DNA from: an uncultured Blautia sp.
GTDB taxonomy: Bacteria; Bacillota; Clostridia; Lachnospirales; Lachnospiraceae
Length of the DNA: 64,000 nucleotides
NCBI GenBank assembly: GCA_900539145.1
Contig: UQAX01000004.1
Coordinates: 28,050 to 92,049, forward strand
Reading direction: 5' to 3'
In this document: positions 51,807-61,929 of the stretch, piece after piece
Layout: each line of letters begins with the position of its first letter
How positions within the stretch are numbered: the stretch's first letter is position 1
The notes under the pieces: generated by a model
Told to the model about the DNA's origin: nothing
Databases searched by the model: none
What the model saw: only the letters and a program-made list of their open reading frames with translations
Position numbers and translations under genes: made by a program

Positions 51807-51835
51807 TTGCAAAATGTGCTAATGAATGGTATTAT
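51807..51835 (+). promoter_or_regulatory. Sigma-A promoter of the GH101 gene
   Basis: TTGCAA (51807-51812), 17-base spacer, TATTAT (51830-51835), about 56 bases before the ATG; an AGAAAGGAGAACGTT ribosome binding site follows. Confidence 0.75.
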
Positions 51836-51890
51836 TAAGAAAAATGTTTGTGCATAATGCACGAGCGTTAAAAAAAGAAAGGAGAACGTT

Positions 51891-54800
51891 ATGAAAAAAA
51901 GAAACATGAAAGTGTTCAGTTTGCTTTTGGCAGCCAGCATGACAGTTCCGCAGTTAGCTGATTATTCACAGCTTTCCGGACTTACTGTAGTACATGCAGC
52001 AGTAAGCGATGAGGCTTCTCAAAAAGTAGCAACTGAAACATGGCGTCATTTTAAAGCAGGTACAACAAATGATAATGCCAGTAAACCTGCGGTATTGAAA
52101 AATACCAATGAAAACGCAATTGATCCTGCGGGAGGAGAAATCAGTCTTGTGTTAAAGACGACACAGGACGCTGCATCAAACAGACTGCAGATTTGTCCAT
52201 ATTGGGTAGATGGAAAAAATTACTTAAATGCAGCAGGATTTGATGCAAGCAGCAAGTGGTTTTTTGAGTACAAAGTAGGCGGAAGCGGACAGTATCCTGG
52301 TCTTGGAGTTTCTGACTGGAATGCAAATGAGGAAGTGCCAATTGTAATTTCATGGAAGGAAAATGTGTATACTGTTACAATCAATGGAAAACAGTGCGCA
52401 GCACAGACAGTACCTACTGAAAAATTGGAAGCGTTAAAAACAGGCAGCTTTGCTATTAAAGCTGGTACTTGGGGAGAGCAGACAACAGATGTTTACTTTA
52501 AAGATGTTCAGATTAAGAACAGTAAAGGCGAAGTTGTTGTAGCAAAAGGCGCTGATACATGGGAAGTGTCTACCGGAAACGGTGAAATTTTTGAAGAAGG
52601 TAAAGAAGTTACAACAGTATCTTTAACAGGTAAGGTTGTAGACGCTGATAAAAATCCGGTTGCAGGAGCTACAGTTACAGTAGGTGACAAGAGTACAACA
52701 ACAGGAGAAGACGGTACTTGGACACTGGAAGGTGTTAAAGAAGGAGCTGCTGAAATTGTAGTAAGCAAAGCCGGTTATAAGAGCGCAACAACAACTGTAA
52801 CAGTAGGAAAAGAAGATTTAACGGTTGAAGATATTACTTTGTCTTCCGGAGAAGCTGTAGATTTTGAAAATGCAGCAGATGAAACGATTTCTTCTGATGA
52901 AATGAAAGTATCTATAGATAGTAAATTCCCACGAGTAGCAGGATATGAAATCTTAAAAGGCAATGGTAAAGGCAAGAAAATGTATGGTCAGACAGAAAAA
53001 CTGAATACAATCGTGCTCAACCAGAAAAATTCTAATGATACTACCGGTATTACAGTAACACCTAAAGTTACTTCTGAAAAAGCAAAAGAAGGCAATAAGA
53101 TGACTTATACCATGAAAGTTGATGAACAGGGTATTAAGGCAACTATCAAAGCGGAACTGGTAGTAGAGAAAAATACACTTGCATTTAATATTATATCCGT
53201 GGACGCGGGAGACGATGTAATAAAGACAATTAATATCCCAAATCATAATCTGGTATCTGTAAGAACTACACAGGCAGGAGCAAGATTTGATGGCGCAAAT
53301 ATGTCTAATAATACAAAGAGAAGTGGGGATACACATCAGGAAATTGCTTCTATGGCGGCAGGAAAAACAGGTTATATGTATGCCTTTGTATCTTCTTCTG
53401 ATTTAAGTGCAGGTCTTTGGAGTAACTCTGAAAATAATGTAAATGCAGACTGGCAGCGAGTTGTTGCTAATGCAGCTGATAAAAACGGATATCGCGAAAC
53501 AGGTTTAAGCAGTAACTACTGGACATGGGATAAAGGTGAAGGCTATAGAGAAGAAAGTGAAGCATATGAACTTCCTTCTACAAAAATTGCAATTACCGCT
53601 GATGAAAACAACGATGAAACAGTAGACTGGCAGGACGGTGCGATTGCATATCGTGATATTATGAACAATCCAAAGGGAAGCGAATTAGTACCTGACAGAA
53701 CTGCAATTCGTATTGCAATGAACTTCTCCAGTCAGGCACAGAACCCATTCCTGATGACATTGGATAATGTTAAGAAAGTATACTTAAACACAGATGGTCT
53801 GGGACAGAGCGTTCTGTTAAAAGGATACGGAAGTGAAGGACATGACTCCGGACACTTAAATTATGCAGATATCGGTACCAGAATTGGTGGCGCAGATGAT
53901 ATGACAACTCTTATGAAAGAGGGTGCAAAATACGGAGCTACCTTTGGTATTCACGTAAATGCCAGTGAAACTTATCCGGAATCTATTTACTTCGAAGAAG
54001 ACAGATTAAAGAAAAATCCCGATGGAAAATATTCCTATGGTTGGAACTGGTTGGATCAGGGTATTAACATTAATGCGGATTACGATTTAAGACATGGTCG
54101 TGAACAGCGTTTCTTGGATTTGAAAAATAAACTTGATAAAGCAGATCCGGACGGAAAGAATGACCTTGACTTCATTTATGTAGACGTATGGGGCAATGGT
54201 CAGTCCGGTGATAATGGTACATGGGCAAGCCGTCAGCTTGCAAAAGAAATCACAGAAACTTGTGATTGGAGATTAGCAGGTGAGTGGGGACATGCCAATG
54301 AGTATGACTCTACATTCCAGCACTGGGCAGCCGACCTTACATACGGTGGAGCAGCGAATAAAGGTATTAACAGTGCGATTACAAGATTTATCCGTAACCA
54401 CCAGAAAGATTCATGGGTTGGTGATTACCCAAGCTACGGCGGAGCAGCAGTAAATCCACTTCTTGGTGGATATGATATGAAAGACTTCGAAGGCTGGCAG
54501 GGAAGAAATGATTACAAAGGATATATCGAAAACCTCTTTGATGATGATGTATCTACAAAATTCCTTCAGCATTATGAAGTTATGCAGTGGATAGATGGAG
54601 AACCAACTACTGTTGCAGGTTCTACATGGACTCCTGAAATGAAGGTTGTTCTTCAAAATAAAGAAAGAACACAGACTGTTACTGTTGAAAGACAGTCTAA
54701 TAACGGAAGTGATGCCGGTTACAGTTTAAGAACCATGAAGTTTGATGACGGAAATGGTGAAAGAGTTATCATGGACGGTGAAAAATACTTAATTCCATGG

Positions 54801-57800
54801 TATTGGGACGCAAATGGTAAATCTTTAGGAGATAATTACAAACTGTATCATTGGAATCAGGCAGGCGGAAGTTCTACATGGACATTACCTGCAGGCTGGT
54901 CTAATGCAAAAGTTTACGAACTTACAGAAAATGGTAAGAAAGAAGTAACTAATGCAACAGTATCCGGTGGCAAGATTACAATCAATGCAGAAGCAAAAAC
55001 ACCTTACGTTCTCTATAAAACAGAAGCTAAGAACCCAACAAATGCAGAGCTGGAATGGAGTAAAGGAACTCATCTTGTAGATACAGGATTTAACAGCGCT
55101 TCATTAGAACAGTGGACAATTACAGGTGAAAAAGAAGCTGCACAGATTATCCACAGCGCAGGATTTAACCCAATGCTTCGTTTGAACAACCAGTCTAAAG
55201 AAGTTGTTCTGGAACAGAAAGCAAAAGGTCTTAAACCGGGAAAACAGTATGTTGCAATGGTAGGAGTAGATAACAGAAGTGATGCAAAAGCTTATCTGGA
55301 AGTTGTATCCGGTGATAAGACAGAGTCTAACTACACTACAAGATCTATTGCTAAGAATTACAGTCAGGCAGATGCGCATAATACAAATGCAAGTAATGCA
55401 ACAATTAAAGGTCAGGGAAGTTACTTCCAGAATATGTACGTATTCTTTACTGCAGATAAAAACGGAGAAGCAACTATCAGACTGAAACGTGAGAAAGGTG
55501 AAGGCGAAGTTTACTTTGATGATTTGAGAATTGTTCAGAACGATTCTAATAACTTCCCATCTGAAAATAAATTTGTTCAGAATTTCGAAACCGTTCCACA
55601 GGGACTGTGGCCATTCGTAGTAGGTGGAGCAGAAGGCGTTACAGATAACCGTACTCACTTGTCTGAGAAGAATAAAAAAGACCCGAAATATACATCAGCA
55701 GGTTGGTTTACAAAGAAACTGGACGATGTATTAGAAGGTGGCTGGTCCTTAAAGACAAATGGTCTGACACAGAGAGGAAATCTGATTTATCAGACAATTC
55801 CACAGAACTTCCGTTTCGAAGAAGGCGTTACATATAACGTAAGCTTTGATTATCAGTGTGGTTCCGAAGGAACTTATGCATTGGCAGTAGGTAACGGAAA
55901 TGTAGAAAATGGAAATGTAAAATACACACCATTAGAGTCTACTATTCCGGGTGGAAAGGAAACAGAAACAAAACACTATAAATTCCGTATTACAGGTGCA
56001 GAAGGCGGACAGAGCTGGTTTGGTATTCAGTCTACAAGAACAGCTCCTGATCTTCAGGGAACAGGTGGCGGAGATGCTGACTTCGGTGGATATAAAGATT
56101 TCGTTTTAGATAATCTTGTAATTGAAAAATCCAAAGCACAGAAAGCAAATCTGGAAACTTTAGTAGCTGAAAATCAAGGTCGTTACGAAGTAAATTACAG
56201 TGCCAAAACATGGAAAACATTTACAGAAGCTATGAAAGCAGCAAATGCAGCATTAGATAACTTTGATGCAGATCAGGCAACTGTAGATAAAGCATACAAT
56301 AACTTAGACAAGGCAATCAAAGGCCTGGAAGTAATCGGTGCAACTATGTCCGGTACAGTTACAGACACAAATGGAAGACCAATCGAAAACATTACAGTTA
56401 GTGTTAAGATGAAAGATAAGACTGTCAAGACTATTACAAACAGCCGTGGACAGTATGTTCTTCCAGGTGTATTATTCGGTGAGTGGACAGTAAAAGCAGA
56501 CAGTCCTATTTGGGCAAAAGCAACAGCAGATATTAATGTTACAAAAGATAAGCTTGAATTTACACAGGACTTTAAGTTAAAAGATACACAGTCTTCTGTA
56601 GAAGGTCATGTAACTGCTATTGGTAAAAATGTAGAAGGTGCGACTGTATCTCTTACAGGAAAGAGCAGACCGGAAGCAATTCAGACAGATGCAAAAGGTG
56701 CATATAAGTTTGATAAGCTTTTAGCAGGAACTTATACCTTAAAAGTTGAAAAAGAAGGTTATGATGTATATACACAGGAAATTACTGTGACAAAAGAAAA
56801 AGGTCTTGTTGAAAATGTTATGTTACAGCCGGTTTCTACTGTAGATTATGCAAATGATTACAGTGATGGCAAAAAGACATGGGATAATCTTGCAGGAAAT
56901 ACAGCAAGTACAACCATCAGTGTAGCAGATGGAGCAACTAAGATTAAATTCCCTGGTGGACATGCTAACGTTTATGAAACAGCAGCACCAAGATTTAAAA
57001 ATGGTGTAGTTGAAATGGACATTACACCTGAAAAGAGCGGTCAGCGTATTGGTATCCTGCTTCGTGCAAATGGTATGAACGACCGTGTATACGTAGGTGT
57101 AGGCGATGCAGAAAATCAGTGGTTTGCAGAATACTGGGGTAACGGTTCAAACTCATGGTCCAGCATGCATTCCGGACCAACAGCATCTGCAGGTAAGAAA
57201 TTACATCTGAAAGCAGAAATTATCGATACAACTGTTTCCTTATGGGTAGATGGCAAGTTAGTAATTAACAAGCTGAATATGGGTGGAATGCCAACAAAAC
57301 CAGGTGCAGTTGGTTTGAACACCAGAAATGCTAATAATGTAACAGTAGATAATGTAAAAGTAACTTCTTATGATTTACCAGTAGGTGAAGTGGAAACTGT
57401 TTCCGGTCATGTATCTGACAAAGCCGGAAAGGCAGTAGAAGGCGCTACTGTTAATATTAAGAGCGTAGAAGGTGCAGCAGAAGCAATTGCTAAGACAGCT
57501 AAAACAGATGCTCTCGGAAACTACAAGTTTAAAAACATTCCATTAGGAAACTATACAGTAACAGTAACAAACGGTAAAGAAACAAAAACTGTTGATGTTG
57601 TAGTTGTAGCTACAGATGATTACATTGTAGTACCGGAAGTTCGTTTTGGAGCAGAAGCTGCTGGCGTTGACAAGACAAACTTAAATGCAGCTATTGCAGT
57701 AGCAGAAGGTAAAAAGAAAGCAGATTATCTGAGCACCGGTTGGGCTGAATTTGAAGCCGCATTAGAGGAAGCAAGAACTGTAGCAGCAGATAGAAATGCA

Positions 57801-58940
57801 ACCTTTAATCAGGTAAATGATGCAGAAGAAAAACTGACACAGGCTATGAATGTGTTAGTAAAAGCTCCTGAAAAAGATGGTCTGAAAGCAGCGATTGATG
57901 CAGCAAAAGATAAAGAGGAAGCTAATTTTACACCGGAAACATGGGCTCCATTTGCAGAAGCATTAAAAGCAGCAGAAGAAGTTTATGCAAATGCAGATGC
58001 AACAGCAGAAATGGTACAGGACGCTACGAATGCACTGTTAGATGCATCAGAAAAACTGGAAGAAGTACAACCAGAACCTGAAAAACCATCTAAAGACGCG
58101 TTAAAGAAAGCTATTGATGCAGCGAAAGAACTGAAGAAAGAAGACTATACAGCAGATAGTTGGAAAGCATTCTCAAATGCACTTCAGAAAGCACAGGTAG
58201 TTTATGATAATGCAGATGCAACAGCAGAAGAAATTGCAAAAGCAGTTGCAGATTTAGAGGCAGCACAGAAGAACTTAGTAGAGAAATCAGGCTGGGTTGA
58301 AACTGAAAACGGATGGGTATACTATGAAAACGGCAAGAAAGTCGTTGGATGGAATGCAATTGCAGGACATTGGTATTACTTCGATAAAGATGGAATCATG
58401 GCAACAGGTTGGACAGCAGTTGATGGACATTGGTATTATCTGAATACAGATGGAACAATGGAAACAGGCTGGGCATCTATCGGTGGAAAATGGTACTATC
58501 TGAATGCAGATGGAACAATGGCAACAGGCTGGACAGCAGTAGGTGGACATTGGTATTATCTGAATGCAGACGGAACAATGGAAACAGGTTGGGCATTTAT
58601 CGATGGTAAATGGTATCATCTGAATAATGAAGATGGAAGAATGGATATCGGTTGGACATCTATCGGTGGACATTGGTATTACCTGAACGCAGACGGAACA
58701 ATGGCAACAGGCTGGACAGCAGTAGGTGGACATTGGTATTACCTGAATGCAGACGGAACAATGGAAACAGGTTGGGTATCTATCGATGGACATTGGTATT
58801 ATCTGAACGCAGATGGAACAATGGCAACAGGCTGGGCATCTATTGATGGAAATTGGTACTACCTGAACGCAGATGGTACAATGGCTAGCAATCAGTGGAT
58901 TGATGGATACTATGTAGATGCATCTGGAAAGATGTTATAA
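51891..58940 (+). CDS. Secreted GH101 endo-alpha-N-acetylgalactosaminidase with choline-binding-like repeats
   Basis: A 2349-residue extracellular enzyme. Signal peptide to about residue 36 (VVHA-AV), a laminin-G-like beta domain (about 45-225), a carboxypeptidase-regulatory-like domain (243-310), then the GH101 region. The barrel has FIYVDVWGNGQSGDNG with the predicted nucleophile Asp765, and RLAGEWGHANEYDS with the acid/base Glu798, the same relation as Asp764/Glu796 of the pneumococcal enzyme. Two galactose-binding-like modules (about 1060-1215 and 1225-1415), four FIVAR-type helical modules (about 1420-1480 and 1925-2130), three more regulatory-like beta domains, and a laminin-G-like module (about 1655-1830) follow. 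Ten glucan/choline-binding-type repeats (about 2137-2349, GHWYYLNADGTM) end the protein. Family enzymes release the core-1 disaccharide from mucin-type O-glycans. The gene is monocistronic. Confidence 0.95.
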   Translation: MKKRNMKVFSLLLAASMTVPQLADYSQLSGLTVVHAAVSDEASQKVATETWRHFKAGTTNDNASKPAVLKNTNENAIDPAGGEISLVLKTTQDAASNRLQICPYWVDGKNYLNAAGFDASSKWFFEYKVGGSGQYPGLGVSDWNANEEVPIVISWKENVYTVTINGKQCAAQTVPTEKLEALKTGSFAIKAGTWGEQTTDVYFKDVQIKNSKGEVVVAKGADTWEVSTGNGEIFEEGKEVTTVSLTGKVVDADKNPVAGATVTVGDKSTTTGEDGTWTLEGVKEGAAEIVVSKAGYKSATTTVTVGKEDLTVEDITLSSGEAVDFENAADETISSDEMKVSIDSKFPRVAGYEILKGNGKGKKMYGQTEKLNTIVLNQKNSNDTTGITVTPKVTSEKAKEGNKMTYTMKVDEQGIKATIKAELVVEKNTLAFNIISVDAGDDVIKTINIPNHNLVSVRTTQAGARFDGANMSNNTKRSGDTHQEIASMAAGKTGYMYAFVSSSDLSAGLWSNSENNVNADWQRVVANAADKNGYRETGLSSNYWTWDKGEGYREESEAYELPSTKIAITADENNDETVDWQDGAIAYRDIMNNPKGSELVPDRTAIRIAMNFSSQAQNPFLMTLDNVKKVYLNTDGLGQSVLLKGYGSEGHDSGHLNYADIGTRIGGADDMTTLMKEGAKYGATFGIHVNASETYPESIYFEEDRLKKNPDGKYSYGWNWLDQGININADYDLRHGREQRFLDLKNKLDKADPDGKNDLDFIYVDVWGNGQSGDNGTWASRQLAKEITETCDWRLAGEWGHANEYDSTFQHWAADLTYGGAANKGINSAITRFIRNHQKDSWVGDYPSYGGAAVNPLLGGYDMKDFEGWQGRNDYKGYIENLFDDDVSTKFLQHYEVMQWIDGEPTTVAGSTWTPEMKVVLQNKERTQTVTVERQSNNGSDAGYSLRTMKFDDGNGERVIMDGEKYLIPWYWDANGKSLGDNYKLYHWNQAGGSSTWTLPAGWSNAKVYELTENGKKEVTNATVSGGKITINAEAKTPYVLYKTEAKNPTNAELEWSKGTHLVDTGFNSASLEQWTITGEKEAAQIIHSAGFNPMLRLNNQSKEVVLEQKAKGLKPGKQYVAMVGVDNRSDAKAYLEVVSGDKTESNYTTRSIAKNYSQADAHNTNASNATIKGQGSYFQNMYVFFTADKNGEATIRLKREKGEGEVYFDDLRIVQNDSNNFPSENKFVQNFETVPQGLWPFVVGGAEGVTDNRTHLSEKNKKDPKYTSAGWFTKKLDDVLEGGWSLKTNGLTQRGNLIYQTIPQNFRFEEGVTYNVSFDYQCGSEGTYALAVGNGNVENGNVKYTPLESTIPGGKETETKHYKFRITGAEGGQSWFGIQSTRTAPDLQGTGGGDADFGGYKDFVLDNLVIEKSKAQKANLETLVAENQGRYEVNYSAKTWKTFTEAMKAANAALDNFDADQATVDKAYNNLDKAIKGLEVIGATMSGTVTDTNGRPIENITVSVKMKDKTVKTITNSRGQYVLPGVLFGEWTVKADSPIWAKATADINVTKDKLEFTQDFKLKDTQSSVEGHVTAIGKNVEGATVSLTGKSRPEAIQTDAKGAYKFDKLLAGTYTLKVEKEGYDVYTQEITVTKEKGLVENVMLQPVSTVDYANDYSDGKKTWDNLAGNTASTTISVADGATKIKFPGGHANVYETAAPRFKNGVVEMDITPEKSGQRIGILLRANGMNDRVYVGVGDAENQWFAEYWGNGSNSWSSMHSGPTASAGKKLHLKAEIIDTTVSLWVDGKLVINKLNMGGMPTKPGAVGLNTRNANNVTVDNVKVTSYDLPVGEVETVSGHVSDKAGKAVEGATVNIKSVEGAAEAIAKTAKTDALGNYKFKNIPLGNYTVTVTNGKETKTVDVVVVATDDYIVVPEVRFGAEAAGVDKTNLNAAIAVAEGKKKADYLSTGWAEFEAALEEARTVAADRNATFNQVNDAEEKLTQAMNVLVKAPEKDGLKAAIDAAKDKEEANFTPETWAPFAEALKAAEEVYANADATAEMVQDATNALLDASEKLEEVQPEPEKPSKDALKKAIDAAKELKKEDYTADSWKAFSNALQKAQVVYDNADATAEEIAKAVADLEAAQKNLVEKSGWVETENGWVYYENGKKVVGWNAIAGHWYYFDKDGIMATGWTAVDGHWYYLNTDGTMETGWASIGGKWYYLNADGTMATGWTAVGGHWYYLNADGTMETGWAFIDGKWYHLNNEDGRMDIGWTSIGGHWYYLNADGTMATGWTAVGGHWYYLNADGTMETGWVSIDGHWYYLNADGTMATGWASIDGNWYYLNADGTMASNQWIDGYYVDASGKML
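58351..58920 (+). repeat. 60-bp tandem repeats encoding cell-wall/choline-binding motifs
   Basis: About nine direct copies of a 60-base unit encoding GHWYYLNADGTM-type repeats, one unit having an extra codon. Units alternate ATGWTAVG and ETGW endings and a block of units recurs 180 bases later, indicating higher-order duplication. Confidence 0.93.
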
Positions 58941-58982
58941 AGCATAGTACAGAGAATTTAATAAGTATTAAATTTTAACTAA

Positions 58983-59037
58983 AAAGGAGCTGTTGCTTCA
59001 ACGATGAAATCGTGAAGCAGCAGCTTCCTTTTTTTCT
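58983..59037 (+). terminator. Rho-independent terminator of the GH101 gene
   Basis: AAAGGAGCTGTTGCTTCA (from 58983) pairs with TGAAGCAGCAGCTTCCTTT (to 59032) with one bulge and a GATGAAATC-type loop, followed by T residues. Confidence 0.9.
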
Positions 59038-59106
59038 GTTTTATGTTAGAATGAGGGTATTAGAAACAATGTTGGGGAAAAACAGAAAGTATATGAGGGA
59101 AAAGAA

Positions 59107-61059
59107 ATGGAGAAGATGAAACAGAAGTATCTGGAAAAAATGGCAGAACTATATCCAACAATAGCAGAAGCATCTACAGAAATTATTAATTTGCAATCAA
59201 TTTTAAATCTGCCAAAAGGAACAGAACATTTTATTACAGATATACATGGGGAATACGAAGCATTTTCTCATGTATTGAAAAATGGTTCAGGTTCTATCCG
59301 AAGAAAAATTGATACTGTTTTTGGGCATACCATGAACAAACAGGAAAAGAAAAGCCTTGCTACTTTAATCTATTATCCAAAAGAAAAAATAGAGCTGATT
59401 AAGAAACAGGAAAGAGATATGGAGGAATGGTACAAAATTACGCTGTATCGTTTAATTGAAGTATGTAAAAAAGCTGCATCAAAGTATACGCGCTCAAAAG
59501 TAAGAAAAGCTCTTCCAAAAGATTTTGCTTATGTTATTGAAGAATTGATTACGGAAAGATGGGATATTACAGATAAAGAATCTTATTATGAACAGATTAT
59601 ATGCACAATTATTGATATTGGTCGTGCAGAGGAATTTATTATTGCCTTATCAGAACTGATACAGAGATTGGTGGTAGACCATCTTCATATTTTAGGAGAC
59701 ATTTACGACAGGGGACCGGCACCTCATCGAATTATGGATAAACTGGAAACTTACCATTCCTTGGATATTCAGTGGGGAAACCATGATATTTTGTGGATGG
59801 GGGCAGCTGCGGGACAGGAATGCTGTATAGCAACTGTTGTTCGAATCTGCGCCCGTTACGGAAATCTGGATATTCTGGAAGATGGATATGGTATCAATCT
59901 ATTGCCGTTAGCAACCTTTGCTCTCACATACTATAAAGAAGATGTCTGTCAGTGTTTTAAAATCAAGGGAAATCATCGTTTAAATCCTGTGGAGCAGGAT
60001 TTGAATATGAAAATGCACAAGGCAATTTCGATTATCCAATTTAAGCTGGAGGGACAGCTTCTTATGCGAAGACGGGAATTTGGTATGGCAGACAGGGCGC
60101 TTTTAGACGATATTGATTATTCAGAAGGAACAATTCGTTTAAAAGGAAAAGAATATAAACTGTTGGACAGTTATTTCCCGACGATTGATGCAGAAAATCC
60201 TTATGAATTGTCAAGAGAAGAAAAAGAAGTTGTGGAGAGGCTGGTATCTGCATTTGTAAGCTGTGAAAAATTACAAAACCATATACAGTTTCTGCTAAAG
60301 AAGGGAAGTATGTACAAGATTTTTAATGGAAATCTGCTTTATCATGGCTGTATTCCTATGAATGAAGACGGCAGCCTGAAAGAAGTACAGATTTATGAAA
60401 AATCTTACCGGGGAAAAGCCCTGTACGATGTGTTGGAATGTTATGTTCGTAAAGCATTTATGGCACGAGACGGAAAAGAAAAGGAGAGAGGGAAGGACAT
60501 GCTATGGTATATCTGGACCAGTCCGAACTCGCCTTTATTCGGTAAAAACAAAATGGCAACGTTTGAACGTTATTTTCTGGCAGAGAAGGAAATACATCAG
60601 GAGATAAAAAATCCATATTATAATTTTTTGGAAGATGATGATGCGGCAGAGAGAATTTTTGAGGAATTTCAGGTAAAAGGAGAAGAAAGACATATTGTAA
60701 ATGGGCATGTTCCTGTACATCATACGTCAGGGGAGAGTCCTATTAAGTGTAAAGGGAAAATTCTTGTCATTGATGGAGGTTTTTCAAGAGCATATCAAAA
60801 AGAGACCGGTATTGCAGGATATACTTTAATTTATAATTCATGGGGGATGATTTTAGCTGCTCATGAACCGTTTACATCTACACAGGATGCTATTACAAAA
60901 GAAAGTGATATTCTTTCCGATAGTATTTTAGTAAAAAGGGTGACAGAAAGAAAAAATGTAGGGGCAACAGATACAGGTGCAAAATTAAAAGAAAGGATAG
61001 CAGAGCTGAAAGAGCTTTTAGATGCTTATAGAAACGGACTGCTGGTAGAAAAGCTATGA
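59107..61059 (+). CDS. fbp: Fructose-1,6-bisphosphatase, class III (Firmicutes type)
   Basis: A 650-residue gluconeogenic enzyme that hydrolyses fructose-1,6-bisphosphate. This large class III form is a calcineurin-like metalloenzyme unrelated to class I FBPase. Motifs seen: TDIHGEYEAFSHVLKNGSGS, GDIYDRGPAPHRIMD (Gly197), GNHDILWMG (224-232), NGHVPVHHTSGESPIKCKGK and DGGFSRAYQKETGIAGYTL. The length is that of Bacillus YydE-type Fbp. The stop overlaps the start of the following esterase by four bases (ATGA), so the two are coupled. A ribosome binding site (GAGGGAAAAGAA) precedes the ATG. Confidence 0.96.
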   Translation: MEKMKQKYLEKMAELYPTIAEASTEIINLQSILNLPKGTEHFITDIHGEYEAFSHVLKNGSGSIRRKIDTVFGHTMNKQEKKSLATLIYYPKEKIELIKKQERDMEEWYKITLYRLIEVCKKAASKYTRSKVRKALPKDFAYVIEELITERWDITDKESYYEQIICTIIDIGRAEEFIIALSELIQRLVVDHLHILGDIYDRGPAPHRIMDKLETYHSLDIQWGNHDILWMGAAAGQECCIATVVRICARYGNLDILEDGYGINLLPLATFALTYYKEDVCQCFKIKGNHRLNPVEQDLNMKMHKAISIIQFKLEGQLLMRRREFGMADRALLDDIDYSEGTIRLKGKEYKLLDSYFPTIDAENPYELSREEKEVVERLVSAFVSCEKLQNHIQFLLKKGSMYKIFNGNLLYHGCIPMNEDGSLKEVQIYEKSYRGKALYDVLECYVRKAFMARDGKEKERGKDMLWYIWTSPNSPLFGKNKMATFERYFLAEKEIHQEIKNPYYNFLEDDDAAERIFEEFQVKGEERHIVNGHVPVHHTSGESPIKCKGKILVIDGGFSRAYQKETGIAGYTLIYNSWGMILAAHEPFTSTQDAITKESDILSDSILVKRVTERKNVGATDTGAKLKERIAELKELLDAYRNGLLVEKL

Positions 61060-61886
61060 GAAATGAACAGATAAAAATCCAAGTAGAAGGTTCTGAAAAG
61101 GACGCATGTTTAGAAACTTATATCTTAGGAGATGCGATGGATGATGCAAGGAATAGAAAAGCACCATTGGTGTTAATCTGTCCGGGAGGAGGCTATGCCA
61201 GAACTTCCAACAGAGAGGCAGAACCGATTGCCTTACAGTTTAACAGCATGGGGTATCAGGCGGTTGTTTTGCGCTATTCCTGTGCTCCGGCAGTTTATCC
61301 CACGGCTCTTTGCGAATTGGCATACAGTGTGAAGCTTATCAAAGAACATGCAGAAGAATGGAGTGTGGACGCAGAAAAAATTATCGTTATGGGATTTTCT
61401 GCTGGAGGACATCTGGCAGCCAGTTACGGTGTGTTTTGGAATGAGCCGTGGCTGGCAGAGAAAATGCAATGTGATATGAAAATTTTAGAGCCTAACGGTC
61501 TTGTGCTGTGTTATCCTGTTATCAGTTCAAAAGAGGAAATCGCACATCAGGACAGTATAAAAAATCTTTTGGGAGCGTTTTATCAAGAAATGAAAGAACA
61601 GGTATCATTAGAGGATAAAGTGGGAAAACATACGCCAAAAACCTTTTTATGGCATACTTTTACAGATAATGTTGTTCCTTTTTGGAATTCTTTTCGATTT
61701 GCAGAGGCGCTGGGAAAAGCAGGAGTTCCAATGGAATATCACTTATATCCCCAAGGAGGGCATGGACTTTCTCTTGCCAAAGAACAAACGGCAAATGCAC
61801 AGGGGAAAGGTGTGGAAGAAAGATGCCAGAGCTGGTTTCCCCTTCTTCAGTCATGGATGTTGGGAAATTTCGGACTTTATTCGTAA
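61056..61886 (+). CDS. Alpha/beta-hydrolase, acetyl esterase (BD-FAE/Axe-like)
   Basis: A 276-residue esterase with the oxyanion motif CPGGGYARTSNREAEPIA, nucleophile elbow GFSAGGHLAASYG (Ser115), Asp204 (FTDNVVPFW) and His236 (PQGGHGLSLA), a complete catalytic triad. The sequence resembles carbohydrate acetyl esterases of gut bacteria that remove acetyl groups from xylan or sialic acid. No signal peptide is present, so it would work on imported oligosaccharides. The gene starts inside the fbp stop codon, so translation is coupled, though no metabolic link with gluconeogenesis is obvious. The true substrate is unknown. Confidence 0.85.
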   Translation: MRNEQIKIQVEGSEKDACLETYILGDAMDDARNRKAPLVLICPGGGYARTSNREAEPIALQFNSMGYQAVVLRYSCAPAVYPTALCELAYSVKLIKEHAEEWSVDAEKIIVMGFSAGGHLAASYGVFWNEPWLAEKMQCDMKILEPNGLVLCYPVISSKEEIAHQDSIKNLLGAFYQEMKEQVSLEDKVGKHTPKTFLWHTFTDNVVPFWNSFRFAEALGKAGVPMEYHLYPQGGHGLSLAKEQTANAQGKGVEERCQSWFPLLQSWMLGNFGLYS

Positions 61887-61893
61887 AAAAGCC

Positions 61894-61923
61894 TTGCAAT
61901 TACAGAAAAAATTATGATATAAT
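61894..61923 (+). promoter_or_regulatory. Sigma-A promoter of rpsB-tsf
   Basis: TTGCAA (61894-61899), 18-base spacer, perfect TATAAT (61918-61923). Predicted start about 61930, giving a leader of roughly 113 bases. Confidence 0.85.
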
Positions 61924-61929
61924 GCAAGC

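Noticed and set aside
55104..55658. 184-codon open frame on the minus strand inside the GH101 gene
   Set aside because: Overlaps a strong coding frame, has low-complexity composition and no start signals.
58287..58793. Cysteine-rich repeat reading frame on the minus strand within the GH101 tail
   Set aside because: It is the antisense of the tandem wall-binding repeats; the sense frame is continuous with the 2349-residue enzyme and there is no ribosome binding site.
58351..58920. Regular 60-base periodicity suggesting a CRISPR or satellite array
   Set aside because: No spacers; the repeats are contiguous and encode a known protein repeat in frame.
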